Shown one piece after another: positions 53,434 through 61,103 of a DNA stretch of 64,000 bases. Under the pieces are notes generated by a model. That model saw only the letters and a program-made list of their open reading frames with translations. It made no database searches and had not been told where the DNA came from. This DNA is from a bacterium 1XD42-1 (GTDB lineage Bacteria > Bacillota > Clostridia > Oscillospirales > Ruminococcaceae), in assembly GCA_003612625.1 (NCBI GenBank), contig RAZJ01000007.1, positions 44,630-108,629 of the forward strand. Reading direction: 5' to 3'. How positions within the stretch are numbered: the stretch's first letter is position 1; each line of letters starts with the position of its first letter. The position numbers were made by a program, and so were the translations under genes.

Positions 53434-54000
53434 ATGGCAGATAATTTAGCGTATCAAGAGCAATTTTGGGATGAACTGCTGGATGGAAAACCAGCAATGA
53501 TGTCTCCCCGGCCTACAATCAACCATAATATTGTTATGGGGAATATTTATCGCGCCTTTGGCAACTATTTAGAGGGAAAGAAATGTACGCCTTTTGCGGA
53601 TGGTTCAGATGTATATTTAACGCCTAAAGATCGTGTAATACCTGATGTTATGATTGTATGCAATAAGGACATTGTCAAACGCAACGGAATATATGGGGCG
53701 CCGGATTTGGTTGTGGAAGTCCTTTCCCTTGGGACGAAAAAAAGAGATCGCGGTTATAAAAAAGATTTGTATGAAAAATCCGGAGTGCGGGAATACTGGC
53801 TTGTAGATCCGGACACAAAAACAATCGAAGTTTATCTGCTTACGGATGGGAAATTTCACCTGGACGAGGTATATCAGGTTTTTCCGGAAGAGGAAGAACT
53901 TTCTCCGGAAGAACAGGAGGATTATAAAAGCCAAGTGAAAGTTTCCCTGTATGACGACTTCTATATCCCTCTTGAAAATATATTCAGCAACTTATTTTAA
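53434..54000 (+). CDS. Uma2-family PD-(D/E)XK nuclease-like protein
   Basis: A 188-residue Uma2 (DUF820) protein. The family pattern is clear: VYLTPKDRVIPDVMIV (Asp), GAPDLVVEVLSLGTKKRDRG (Glu and Lys) and GVREYWLVDPDTKTIEVY. This is a PD-(D/E)XK-fold family, abundant in cyanobacteria and gut Firmicutes, with no settled role. Catalytic positions look intact. An acidic C-terminal helix (EEEELSPEEQED) precedes the last strand. ATG 53434 has TAGGAGGG upstream; the open frame extends further inside the VOC gene but without homology. Confidence 0.88.
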   Translation: MADNLAYQEQFWDELLDGKPAMMSPRPTINHNIVMGNIYRAFGNYLEGKKCTPFADGSDVYLTPKDRVIPDVMIVCNKDIVKRNGIYGAPDLVVEVLSLGTKKRDRGYKKDLYEKSGVREYWLVDPDTKTIEVYLLTDGKFHLDEVYQVFPEEEELSPEEQEDYKSQVKVSLYDDFYIPLENIFSNLF

Positions 54001-54004
54001 AAAA

Positions 54005-54044
54005 ATACGGCCTGCGGTTTCTCATTTGCCGCAAGCCGTTTTCC
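54005..54044. terminator. Bidirectional terminator
   Basis: ACGGCcTGCGG / CCGCAaGCCGT stem with A/T runs on both sides, between uma2-type and rtcB genes. Confidence 0.75.
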
Positions 54045-54053
54045 TTTCAAAAA

Positions 54054-55286
54054 TTACCGGCGCTTCCGTTTGGAAGAAGGTTCTTCTTCTCCGGCTTTGA
54101 AATTATAAACAGGCCGGATGATTTTTATAATTTCTGCCGTAGGCCCGATATTTGCTACAATATCAGACATATCTTTATAGGCCATGGGGCATTCATCTAA
54201 AGTCCCTTTGTTTACAGATGAAGTATAAATGCCTTCCATTTGTTTTTTAAATTCTGAAACCGTAAAGCTTTGTTTGGCTTCTGTCCGGCTCATTAAGCGG
54301 CCTGCGCCGTGGGGAGCTGAAAAGTTCCAGTCAGCTTCCCCTTTTCCCATGCAAATGAAACTGCCATCCCGCATATTGACTGGGATCAGCAATTTTTCCC
54401 CTTTCTGGGCGGAAACAGCGCCTTTCCGCAAAATCATAGTTTCTGTATCAATATAGTTATGGATGGTGGAAAAACATTCTTCAATGTCAAGTTTCATCCC
54501 TTTTATAATAATATCCATCATTGCCTGACGGTTCAATATGGCATACTGCTGTACTAATTTCATGTCATGAATATAATTGTCAAATAATGCGCCGGAAACA
54601 TAAGCCAACGTATAAGGAATGTCAGATGTAGTTTGATCTTTTAAGGCTTTTAAAGCTGTTTGGATTTCTTTTTCCCGGCCTTCCGCTTTATATTGCGCGA
54701 TCAAATTTTCTATATCAGCTTCCCCTTTTTGATTTTGCTGTTTGTATCCCGCATCTTGATAATATTTTGCAACTTCTAATCCCAAATGGCGGCTTCCCGA
54801 ATGGATGACTAAATATAAATTGCCTTCTTCATCCCGGTCTGCTTCTATAAAATGATTTCCTCCGCCTAAAGTCCCCATGGAACGGCTGGCCCGGTCAATA
54901 TTTACATATTTGAAACATCTTAACTCTGTTAAATCAATCTCATCTAAATACCGGTGGGGCTTTTCACGGATTTCAAATCCCGATGGAATCTGTTTTTGAA
55001 TGAGCTGGTCTAATTTTGGCAGTTCTAAACGTTTTTGCTTTAAACGGACCGTTTCCATGCCGCACCCAATATCAACACCTACTAAATTCGGTACAGCTTT
55101 ATCTTGAATGGTCATGGTTGTCCCTATGGTGCATCCCATGCCTGCATGGACATCTGGCATAATCCGGATGCGGCTGCCTTCTGTAAAGGCCTGGCTGCAA
55201 AGGGTCCTGATTTGTCCGGCAGCATTTTCATCTAATTTGTCGGTAAAAACTTTTGCTGTATTATATTTCCCCTCAATTTCAATCAA
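54054..55286 (-). CDS. rtcB: RtcB-family RNA ligase
   Basis: A 410-residue RtcB, a GTP- and manganese-dependent ligase that joins RNA 2',3'-cyclic phosphate ends to 5'-OH ends. Metal and nucleotide motifs: RIMPDVHAGMGCTIG, VGVDIGCGMET, GTLGGGNHFIE, VIHSGSRHLG and the guanylylated His in SAPHGAGRLMSR. Length is near the family's shorter bacterial forms. It starts 3 nt after the radical SAM gene, apparently at a TTG (55286), so it is the last gene of a three-gene operon with the AmmeMemoRadiSam genes. No archease is seen. Confidence 0.93.
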   Translation of the reverse strand: MIEIEGKYNTAKVFTDKLDENAAGQIRTLCSQAFTEGSRIRIMPDVHAGMGCTIGTTMTIQDKAVPNLVGVDIGCGMETVRLKQKRLELPKLDQLIQKQIPSGFEIREKPHRYLDEIDLTELRCFKYVNIDRASRSMGTLGGGNHFIEADRDEEGNLYLVIHSGSRHLGLEVAKYYQDAGYKQQNQKGEADIENLIAQYKAEGREKEIQTALKALKDQTTSDIPYTLAYVSGALFDNYIHDMKLVQQYAILNRQAMMDIIIKGMKLDIEECFSTIHNYIDTETMILRKGAVSAQKGEKLLIPVNMRDGSFICMGKGEADWNFSAPHGAGRLMSRTEAKQSFTVSEFKKQMEGIYTSSVNKGTLDECPMAYKDMSDIVANIGPTAEIIKIIRPVYNFKAGEEEPSSKRKRR

Positions 55287-55289
55287 TGA

Positions 55290-56114
55290 TTAACAATTCC
55301 CTTCATAGACATATTGTAGATTTTCTCTGGCAATTTCCGCTAACCGGTAAATGGTATGGATCGGTGTGGGAGGCTGATCCTGCATTTCATAAAGGGGGAA
55401 AAATCGGGTTACATGAAGTGGAATGTCTTTGCGCAAAGATGCCAGCCATTTGGAAAGTTCCCGCATATTTTCTTCACTGTCATTTTTATCCGGTACAATT
55501 AACGCGGTTACTTCTACATGGCAGCTTTGGGAGGCTAATGCAATAGAATTTTTTACGGTTTCCAAATCGCCCCGTACAAAATCATAATTTTCCTGAGTAA
55601 AACCTTTCAAATCAATATTCATTGCATCAATATAAGGCAGTAATTCCTGAAGGGGTTCTGCACAAATTATCCCATTTGTAACAACTACATTTTTCATTCC
55701 TTGTTCCTGGATCAATTTTGCACAATCCTGTACATATTCATAACCGATGAGTGGTTCATTATACGTATATGCTAATCCAATATTTCCTTGCTTTTTTAAT
55801 TCTACAGCCTTTTGCACCAGGGATTCCGGAGAAAAATACATGGTTTCTGCTTCATGGCCTGCCATGGAAATTTGATGGTTTTGACAAAATGGACAGCGTA
55901 AATTACAGCCATAACTTCCTGCCGATAAAATCAGCCTCCCTGGGTAAAAATGGCGTAAGGGCTTCTTTTCAACAGGGTCTAAAGCTAATGCTGTCAGCCA
56001 GCCATAATTTTTACAAATGATATGATCTTTTTCATTCCGTCTTGCCCGGCAATAACCATATTTTCCTTCTTCCGGAGAGCAGTGCCTGGGACAAATATGA
56101 CAAACTGGCCTCAT
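55290..56114 (-). CDS. amrS: AmmeMemoRadiSam system radical SAM enzyme
   Basis: A 274-residue radical SAM protein. An N-terminal Cys-rich segment (VCHICPRHCSPEEGKYGYC) precedes the radical SAM cluster motif GCNLRCPFCQNHQIS (CxxxCxxC, about residues 68-76). Further barrel motifs: GLAYTYNEPLIGYEY, VVTNGI and NIDLKGFTQENYDF. It belongs to the group always found with AMMECR1 and Memo-type proteins, whose product is unknown. It overlaps the upstream fused gene by 4 nt. Confidence 0.93.
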   Translation of the reverse strand: MRPVCHICPRHCSPEEGKYGYCRARRNEKDHIICKNYGWLTALALDPVEKKPLRHFYPGRLILSAGSYGCNLRCPFCQNHQISMAGHEAETMYFSPESLVQKAVELKKQGNIGLAYTYNEPLIGYEYVQDCAKLIQEQGMKNVVVTNGIICAEPLQELLPYIDAMNIDLKGFTQENYDFVRGDLETVKNSIALASQSCHVEVTALIVPDKNDSEENMRELSKWLASLRKDIPLHVTRFFPLYEMQDQPPTPIHTIYRLAEIARENLQYVYEGNC

Positions 56115-57496
56115 AAATGCCGCACCACCTTGAACCGTTCTAATATACAGGTTTCTTCGGGCCGGATGTTTGCCTTTTGTTTTGCAATGGCAATTTGTTT
56201 TTCTGCTGTATCAATTCCTTCCAAGTTGGGCAGCAGCAATCCCCGCCGGTAACCATTTGTTACGATGACCCCATACTGAGATGGATCTAACGCCTGGATA
56301 GAGTCAATTTGTTCCGGTTTTTCAAGCACATCTACACTATAAACTAAATCTTCTAGTTCTTCGGGCTGAACAGGATCAAACCGGGGATCTTCACTGCAAG
56401 CAGAAACCCCGTTACGGAGAATTTCTTCCGCAATATTAGCAGTAACAGGGCCTATGGTTCCAATACAGCCCCGCAGTTTTCCATATTTTTTTAAAGATAC
56501 AAATACCCCTGCTTGCTGGGATAACATTTCTTTTGGAAGCCCTGCTGGTGTTTCTGCCTTTTGGCCTGTTTTTACATAGGTTTCCACGCTCAAACGGGCT
56601 AATTGCACATAAATATCTTCATTAGCTTGTTTCTCTCTCGCTTGCATATGGATCTTTTCCAGCCACTGTAAACCAAATCTACGGGTTTCATCTGTACTGC
56701 CTGGTGAAAAAACAGCTACTGCATATCCCACCCCAAAAGGGCCTTCATAAGAAAGCAATTCAGAAGTAATATGCTTTCCGTCCAATGCTCCTGCCATCAT
56801 TGTAAAAGATGGCAGACCACATACTGCCGCATTATCACAAAAGGTTTCATCGAAAGTGAGGAATTTTTCAAAATCCCCCTTTGCCATAGCATCAGTAATT
56901 TCCTGATCAAATTGGGGGCCTTCCGGAGCAAATCCATAAGGCCCTTCCAGGGTTAATTTATGGGATAAATCCCCGCTTGCGATAATAACTACTTTACGGT
57001 TTAATTCCTCAGCCGTTTCTGTAATACATTGGCCTAATTGATAATGGGTAATAAGCGGTAATCCAGATAATCCAATCCGAATCAATTGATAATTTGTATA
57101 TTCCTGATTTAAAAACCATAATGGAATAAATGTTCCATGATCCAAGCTGCTGTCCCGTTCTCCCAATGTTCCAGCAGGCAGATGAGCAATCCCAGCTTTT
57201 TTCACTAAAGTTTGGACAAAACTGGTATCATATTGTGCTTCCAATTTACATGCAGGAGCGTGGAAACGTTTCATATCCCCTTTGGCATGACTGCCAGGAG
57301 ATATATGAAAATAATCTGCATACATAACGGAATGGGGTGAAATCACAACAACGGTTTCAGGCTGTAATGCTGCTATTCGGCAAGCTGCTTCCCGGTAAGC
57401 GTCAATCGTTTTTTGAATTTTCTTTTCTTCCCCTTTTCCCACATCTGGAAGAATAATAGGGGGATGCGGGACAATAACTGCGCTAAGGATAGACAT
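56111..57496 (-). CDS. amrB: Fused AmmeMemoRadiSam proteins B (Memo) and A (AMMECR1)
   Basis: A 461-residue fusion. Residues 1-270 are a Memo-like domain of the class III extradiol dioxygenase (LigB) fold with the His-rich motifs AVIVPHPPIILPDVG, VVISPHSVMYADYF, SSLDHGTFIPLWF and IIASGDLSHKL. Residues about 285-461 are AMMECR1-like (RLSVETYVKTG; KYGKLRGCIGTIG; DPRFDPVQPEELEDLVYSVDVL). The pairing with the adjacent radical SAM gene defines the AmmeMemoRadiSam system; human homologues are MEMO1 and AMMECR1, and bacterial function is unsolved. The ATG has GGAGGAG upstream. Confidence 0.93.
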   Translation of the reverse strand: MSILSAVIVPHPPIILPDVGKGEEKKIQKTIDAYREAACRIAALQPETVVVISPHSVMYADYFHISPGSHAKGDMKRFHAPACKLEAQYDTSFVQTLVKKAGIAHLPAGTLGERDSSLDHGTFIPLWFLNQEYTNYQLIRIGLSGLPLITHYQLGQCITETAEELNRKVVIIASGDLSHKLTLEGPYGFAPEGPQFDQEITDAMAKGDFEKFLTFDETFCDNAAVCGLPSFTMMAGALDGKHITSELLSYEGPFGVGYAVAVFSPGSTDETRRFGLQWLEKIHMQAREKQANEDIYVQLARLSVETYVKTGQKAETPAGLPKEMLSQQAGVFVSLKKYGKLRGCIGTIGPVTANIAEEILRNGVSACSEDPRFDPVQPEELEDLVYSVDVLEKPEQIDSIQALDPSQYGVIVTNGYRRGLLLPNLEGIDTAEKQIAIAKQKANIRPEETCILERFKVVRHL

Positions 57497-57560
57497 ACAA
57501 AATCTCCTCCTTTTGATTAACCATCCCTACAATTTGCATTGTAGATTTCCATTAAAATCA

Positions 57561-57566
57561 AGTATA
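57561..57566 (-). promoter_or_regulatory. Extended -10 promoter of the amrB/A-amrS-rtcB operon
   Basis: Minus strand TGATATACT, with a poor -35. Confidence 0.4.
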
Positions 57567-57628
57567 TCATAATGATATGGAGAAATCTATTCTGATTTGG
57601 GAAGTTAAAAAGATACTTTATTCCGTAG

Positions 57629-57634
57629 TATACT
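57629..57634 (+). promoter_or_regulatory. Probable -10 element of rlmD
   Basis: TATACT with a weak -35 (TTAAAA) at 18 bp; the ATG follows 36 nt later after an AAGAAAGG site. Confidence 0.35.
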
Positions 57635-57670
57635 TAAAATATTGTAACAATATAAGAAAGGTTTTGCTGT

Positions 57671-59299
57671 ATGCTGCAAAAAAATCAAATTATTCCTTTA
57701 AAAATTACTGATATTACCCATGAAGGCAGTGGAATAGGCCATTATGAAGGAATGGCTGTATTTGTTCCCAATTCTGCTATTGGGGATTCCTTAGAAATCC
57801 GTATCCTAAAAGTGAATAAAACCCATTGTTTTGGCTTGATAGAAAAAATTATAGTACCTTCCCCAGACCGTATTCAACCTGCATGTCCTGTCAGCCGTCA
57901 ATGTGGAGGCTGTGTTTTTCAGCATATTTCCTATGAGGCAGAGCTCCGATATAAACAGAGGTTTGTAGAACAAAATTTCCGCCGTATTGGAGGAATTTTT
58001 TTAGAAGGTGAACCTATTGAAGCTTCTCCTCAACCAGAACATTACCGCAATAAAGCCCAATATCCAATTCGGAAACAGGATGGTATGTTTTGTACGGGAT
58101 TTTTTGCACCTCGTTCCCACCGTGTCATAAATTGTGAAGATTGCCAGTTACAGCCTCCTGTTTTTAGTAAATTGATTAAAATAATCCGTCGATTTTGTGA
58201 GGATAATCATATTTCTGCTTATGATGAGAAAACACAAAAGGGTTTACTCCGGCATATTTATTTACGCAGAGGTGCGCATTCCCAGGAAATGATGGTATGC
58301 TTGGTTTGTAACGGCCATACATTTCCCAAATCGGATCAATTTATTCAAACATTACGGGAAATAGACCCTAATTTAGCTTCTGTTTTATTGAATGTCAACC
58401 AGGAAAATACAAATGTCATTTTAGGGAAACAGACAAAGGTTCTTTTTGGAAAACCAGCTATTACTGATACTATGTGTGGTTTGCATTTTACTTTGTCACC
58501 GCATGCTTTTTATCAAGTAAATACAGTTGCAGCAGAACGTTTATATGCAATTGCAGCAGAATATGCTGGTCTTACAGGAGAAGAAACACTTTTGGATTTG
58601 TATTGTGGCGTTGGTACGATTGGACTTTCTATGGCTGCTCAAGCAAAAAATATAATTGGCGTTGAAATAATACCACAAGCGGTTCAAAATGCTTCTGCTA
58701 ATGCGGCTGCAAACAAAATTGAAAATGCCCGCTTTCTTTGCGGAGACGCTGGCGAAGCTGCCGCACAATTGGCAAAGGAAGGAATCCATCCTCATGTAGT
58801 AATATTAGATCCGCCTAGGAAAGGCTGTGATTCTATCACCTTAGAAACCGTTGCTAAAATGTGTCCGGAACGTATTGTATATATTTCTTGTAATAGTGCC
58901 ACACTTGCTCGTGACTGCGCAATGTTACAAACTTTGGATTATAAGCCTGTACGCTATCGACCAGTAGACTTATTTCCTCGTACACAGCATGTGGAGACGG
59001 TATGTTTATTGTCCAAACTTCGTACGGAGCATCATATCAAGGTTGACCTGGACTTGGGGGATATGGATTTGACCTCTGCCGAGAGCAAGGCCACCTACGA
59101 TGAGATCAAGGCTTATGTGCTGGAAAAGTTCGGGCTAAAGGTATCCAGTCTTTATATCTCCCAGATCAAGCGGAAGTGTGGGCTGGAGGTTGGGGAGAAT
59201 TATAACCATCCAAAATCCGAGAATACTAAGGTTCCTACTTGCCCACCGGAAAAGGAAACGGCAATACGCAAGGCATTAGAACACTTTAAGATGGTTTAA
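57671..59299 (+). CDS. rlmD: 23S rRNA (uracil-5-)-methyltransferase RlmD/RumA with extra C-terminal tail
   Basis: A 542-residue protein, longer than usual (about 450). Residues 1-60 are a TRAM domain; Fe-S cysteines are in CPVSRQCGGCVF and the later CEDC; the SAM motif is LLDLYCGVGTIGLSM; the catalytic Cys is in IVYISCNSATLARD. Normal homology ends at about residue 450 (HVETVCLLSKL). The last 90 residues (DLTSAESKATYDEIKAYVLE ... LYISQIKRKCGLEVGENYN) belong to a tail I know from element-associated RumA proteins of gut Firmicutes. The codon use changes abruptly at about 59,030, from AT-rich to GC-rich, in frame. I interpret the tail as element-derived; see the finding. Confidence 0.9.
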   Translation: MLQKNQIIPLKITDITHEGSGIGHYEGMAVFVPNSAIGDSLEIRILKVNKTHCFGLIEKIIVPSPDRIQPACPVSRQCGGCVFQHISYEAELRYKQRFVEQNFRRIGGIFLEGEPIEASPQPEHYRNKAQYPIRKQDGMFCTGFFAPRSHRVINCEDCQLQPPVFSKLIKIIRRFCEDNHISAYDEKTQKGLLRHIYLRRGAHSQEMMVCLVCNGHTFPKSDQFIQTLREIDPNLASVLLNVNQENTNVILGKQTKVLFGKPAITDTMCGLHFTLSPHAFYQVNTVAAERLYAIAAEYAGLTGEETLLDLYCGVGTIGLSMAAQAKNIIGVEIIPQAVQNASANAAANKIENARFLCGDAGEAAAQLAKEGIHPHVVILDPPRKGCDSITLETVAKMCPERIVYISCNSATLARDCAMLQTLDYKPVRYRPVDLFPRTQHVETVCLLSKLRTEHHIKVDLDLGDMDLTSAESKATYDEIKAYVLEKFGLKVSSLYISQIKRKCGLEVGENYNHPKSENTKVPTCPPEKETAIRKALEHFKMV

Positions 59300-59342
59300 T
59301 CTGATGAACTGCTCACATAACACTTGAAATTGAACAACAAAG

Positions 59343-59370
59343 GCAGGTGGCCTAAGGAGCACCTGCTTTT
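59343..59370 (+). terminator. Terminator after rlmD tail
   Basis: GCAGGTG / CACCTGC stem with a 10-nt loop followed by TTTTGCT. Confidence 0.65.
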
Positions 59371-59408
59371 GCTGTACCTTTAGGAGATGTGAGTGGATAC
59401 GAAAAATA

Positions 59409-59840
59409 TCATTCCGCGCTGCTTTCCTGCGTATTAGACCGAAAGTCCTCTTGCACCCCTTCGTTCAAATCAAAACACATGGTTTTAGCATCTGCAACCC
59501 AGAAGCCACGCACCTTATACCGTTTGCCCGAAACCCACTCCTCTCCAATAACCCTTCGCAGCGGGTCCAACAGGTTTTTATTGGAGATTGTAACAACGCC
59601 CTTTTGTTCACCTTTAGGTTTAGAAAACTTGAAGCCCTTCGCCTCATTGCTTTTACATGCACGAATTGCAAAAACCCGAGCTTTAGGATCAAGTAAGCAG
59701 AGCACATAAGCTGGATAGCCTAAATCCTCAAGCACCTTCCTGGTAAACGTTACCCCGTTTTGATTTACAAACAAATCAGGGTATGCGTTCACATTAGCGT
59801 CTAACGTTTCAAAGTTCAGGGAAGAAAAATCGAAATTCAT
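59409..59840 (-). CDS. Small element-associated hypothetical protein (143 aa)
   Basis: A 143-residue protein of unknown function, located just downstream of the serine recombinase on the same strand. It is rich in charged and aromatic residues, with PDLFVNQNGVTFTRKVLEDL near the N terminus and VSGKRYKVRGFWVADAKTM near the C terminus, which looks like a small mixed alpha/beta domain. Its position directly after the integrase would suit a recombination accessory or directionality factor, but nothing in the sequence shows this. ATG 59840 has AAGGA 10 nt upstream, the RBS lying in the last codons of the recombinase; a GTG two codons earlier is possible. Confidence 0.6.
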   Translation of the reverse strand: MNFDFSSLNFETLDANVNAYPDLFVNQNGVTFTRKVLEDLGYPAYVLCLLDPKARVFAIRACKSNEAKGFKFSKPKGEQKGVVTISNKNLLDPLRRVIGEEWVSGKRYKVRGFWVADAKTMCFDLNEGVQEDFRSNTQESSAE

Positions 59841-59845
59841 GTTCA

Positions 59846-61057
59846 CTAATTCCTTTCATTTTCAATAATTTTTGGCGTTTGAATCATTTGAATAAACTCT
59901 TTTTTCTCGTCAACACTCCAGCGAGCATCCAGCACAAAGTATCCTTGAAATAATCCGTTTTTTATGCGGGATACAATAAATCGACTTCCTAATTGCCTCA
60001 TCGTGGCAGGCTTTTTTGATGCACGTCTTAGAGAGAGAATATCCTGTACTTTTTGCCAATCTTTTTTCCGTATGATTGCGTCATGATGACCTTCCTTGAA
60101 ATATTTGTTAAGGTCAACGTTCTTTACCGACTTATGCGTGCGAAAGTCTTTGGTATAGGTTTTCTGCATGATAGCATCGCCACAGTATTTTTCATTTCGG
60201 AGAATGCTGCGTACCGTTCCGGCAGACCAGTGGCTGTGCCCCTTTGGAGATTTAATTTGCTGCTCCGTCAGGGCTACCGCAATTTCGGAAACGGATGCGC
60301 CCCCTAAGCAGCTCTCATAAATATATTCGATAATCTTTGCTTCTGTTGGTTCGATTACTACTCGGCCAAAATGGTCGCGATAATACCCCAGCGTATTATA
60401 TACGGAAAACTTATATACACCGTCTGCCATCCGCCAACGAATACCTGCTTTGATTGCTTCACTTTTTTGTTGCGATTCGAGTTCAGCAAGAGCGGATAAA
60501 ATTGCAATTAGAAGGTTGTTATTGCCATCTCCGGTGGACGTGATGCCTTCTGTTTCAAATGATACCGTAACAGGTGGGTTCAGCGCCGCCAGCTTGCGAA
60601 GATTATCCAGTATATCTACAATGTTTCTCCCAAAGCGGTTAATGCCTTTTGTAAGAATGAGGTCAATTTTCCCCGCCAAAGCATCTGAAATCATCTTCTG
60701 GAATCCCAATCGCTTATTAACAGAGGTACCGCTTACTCCCTCGTCCTGGTAAATCTCTACTAATTCCCATGAGGGATTACTCTCTATCTTGCTCCTATAG
60801 TGCAGTACCTGCATCTCAAAGCTGTTAAGCTGCTGTTCCTCCTGTGTACTGACCCGGCAGTATGCGGCAACCCGCAGTTTAGGGGCATCCTGTGCCAAAG
60901 CTTCCTTTTTAGGAGGTGGAATCACGATCACGCCATTGCCGCTGCGATTATGGGCAATCTCCTCCCGTAACATGCGTCTCTTTTGCTCTCTCCGCTCCGC
61001 TTTGCGGCTGGTCCGTCTGGCGGCTTCTATTTTATCAGGATCAAGCGGTTTTGCCAT
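59846..61057 (-). CDS. Serine recombinase (resolvase/integrase family)
   Basis: A 403-residue serine recombinase. A basic N-terminal leader (KIEAARRTSRKAERREQKRR) precedes the resolvase catalytic domain with the nucleophilic Ser in RVAAYCRVSTQEEQ (about residue 69). Further motifs are QDEGVSGTSVNKRLGFQKMI and TKGINRFGRNIVDIL. The recombinase domain follows (about 205-320: GVYKFSVYNTLGYYRDHFGR, HWSAGTVRSILRNEKYCGD). It is shorter than typical phage large serine integrases and lacks an evident zinc ribbon. GGGAGG precedes the ATG. Such enzymes integrate and excise elements at short core sequences; the 3' end of rlmD is the likely target. Confidence 0.9.
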   Translation of the reverse strand: MAKPLDPDKIEAARRTSRKAERREQKRRMLREEIAHNRSGNGVIVIPPPKKEALAQDAPKLRVAAYCRVSTQEEQQLNSFEMQVLHYRSKIESNPSWELVEIYQDEGVSGTSVNKRLGFQKMISDALAGKIDLILTKGINRFGRNIVDILDNLRKLAALNPPVTVSFETEGITSTGDGNNNLLIAILSALAELESQQKSEAIKAGIRWRMADGVYKFSVYNTLGYYRDHFGRVVIEPTEAKIIEYIYESCLGGASVSEIAVALTEQQIKSPKGHSHWSAGTVRSILRNEKYCGDAIMQKTYTKDFRTHKSVKNVDLNKYFKEGHHDAIIRKKDWQKVQDILSLRRASKKPATMRQLGSRFIVSRIKNGLFQGYFVLDARWSVDEKKEFIQMIQTPKIIENERN

Positions 61058-61103
61058 GCGCTAACCTCCCAATTCTCTAATAACGCTGTACTCCGCCGCA
61101 CAC

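Noticed and set aside
58990..59310. The RlmD tail as a frameshift or assembly artefact.
   Set aside because: The frame is continuous, the tail has a coherent protein sequence known from other RumA proteins, and it ends at a proper stop and terminator. Misassembly cannot be formally excluded without reads.
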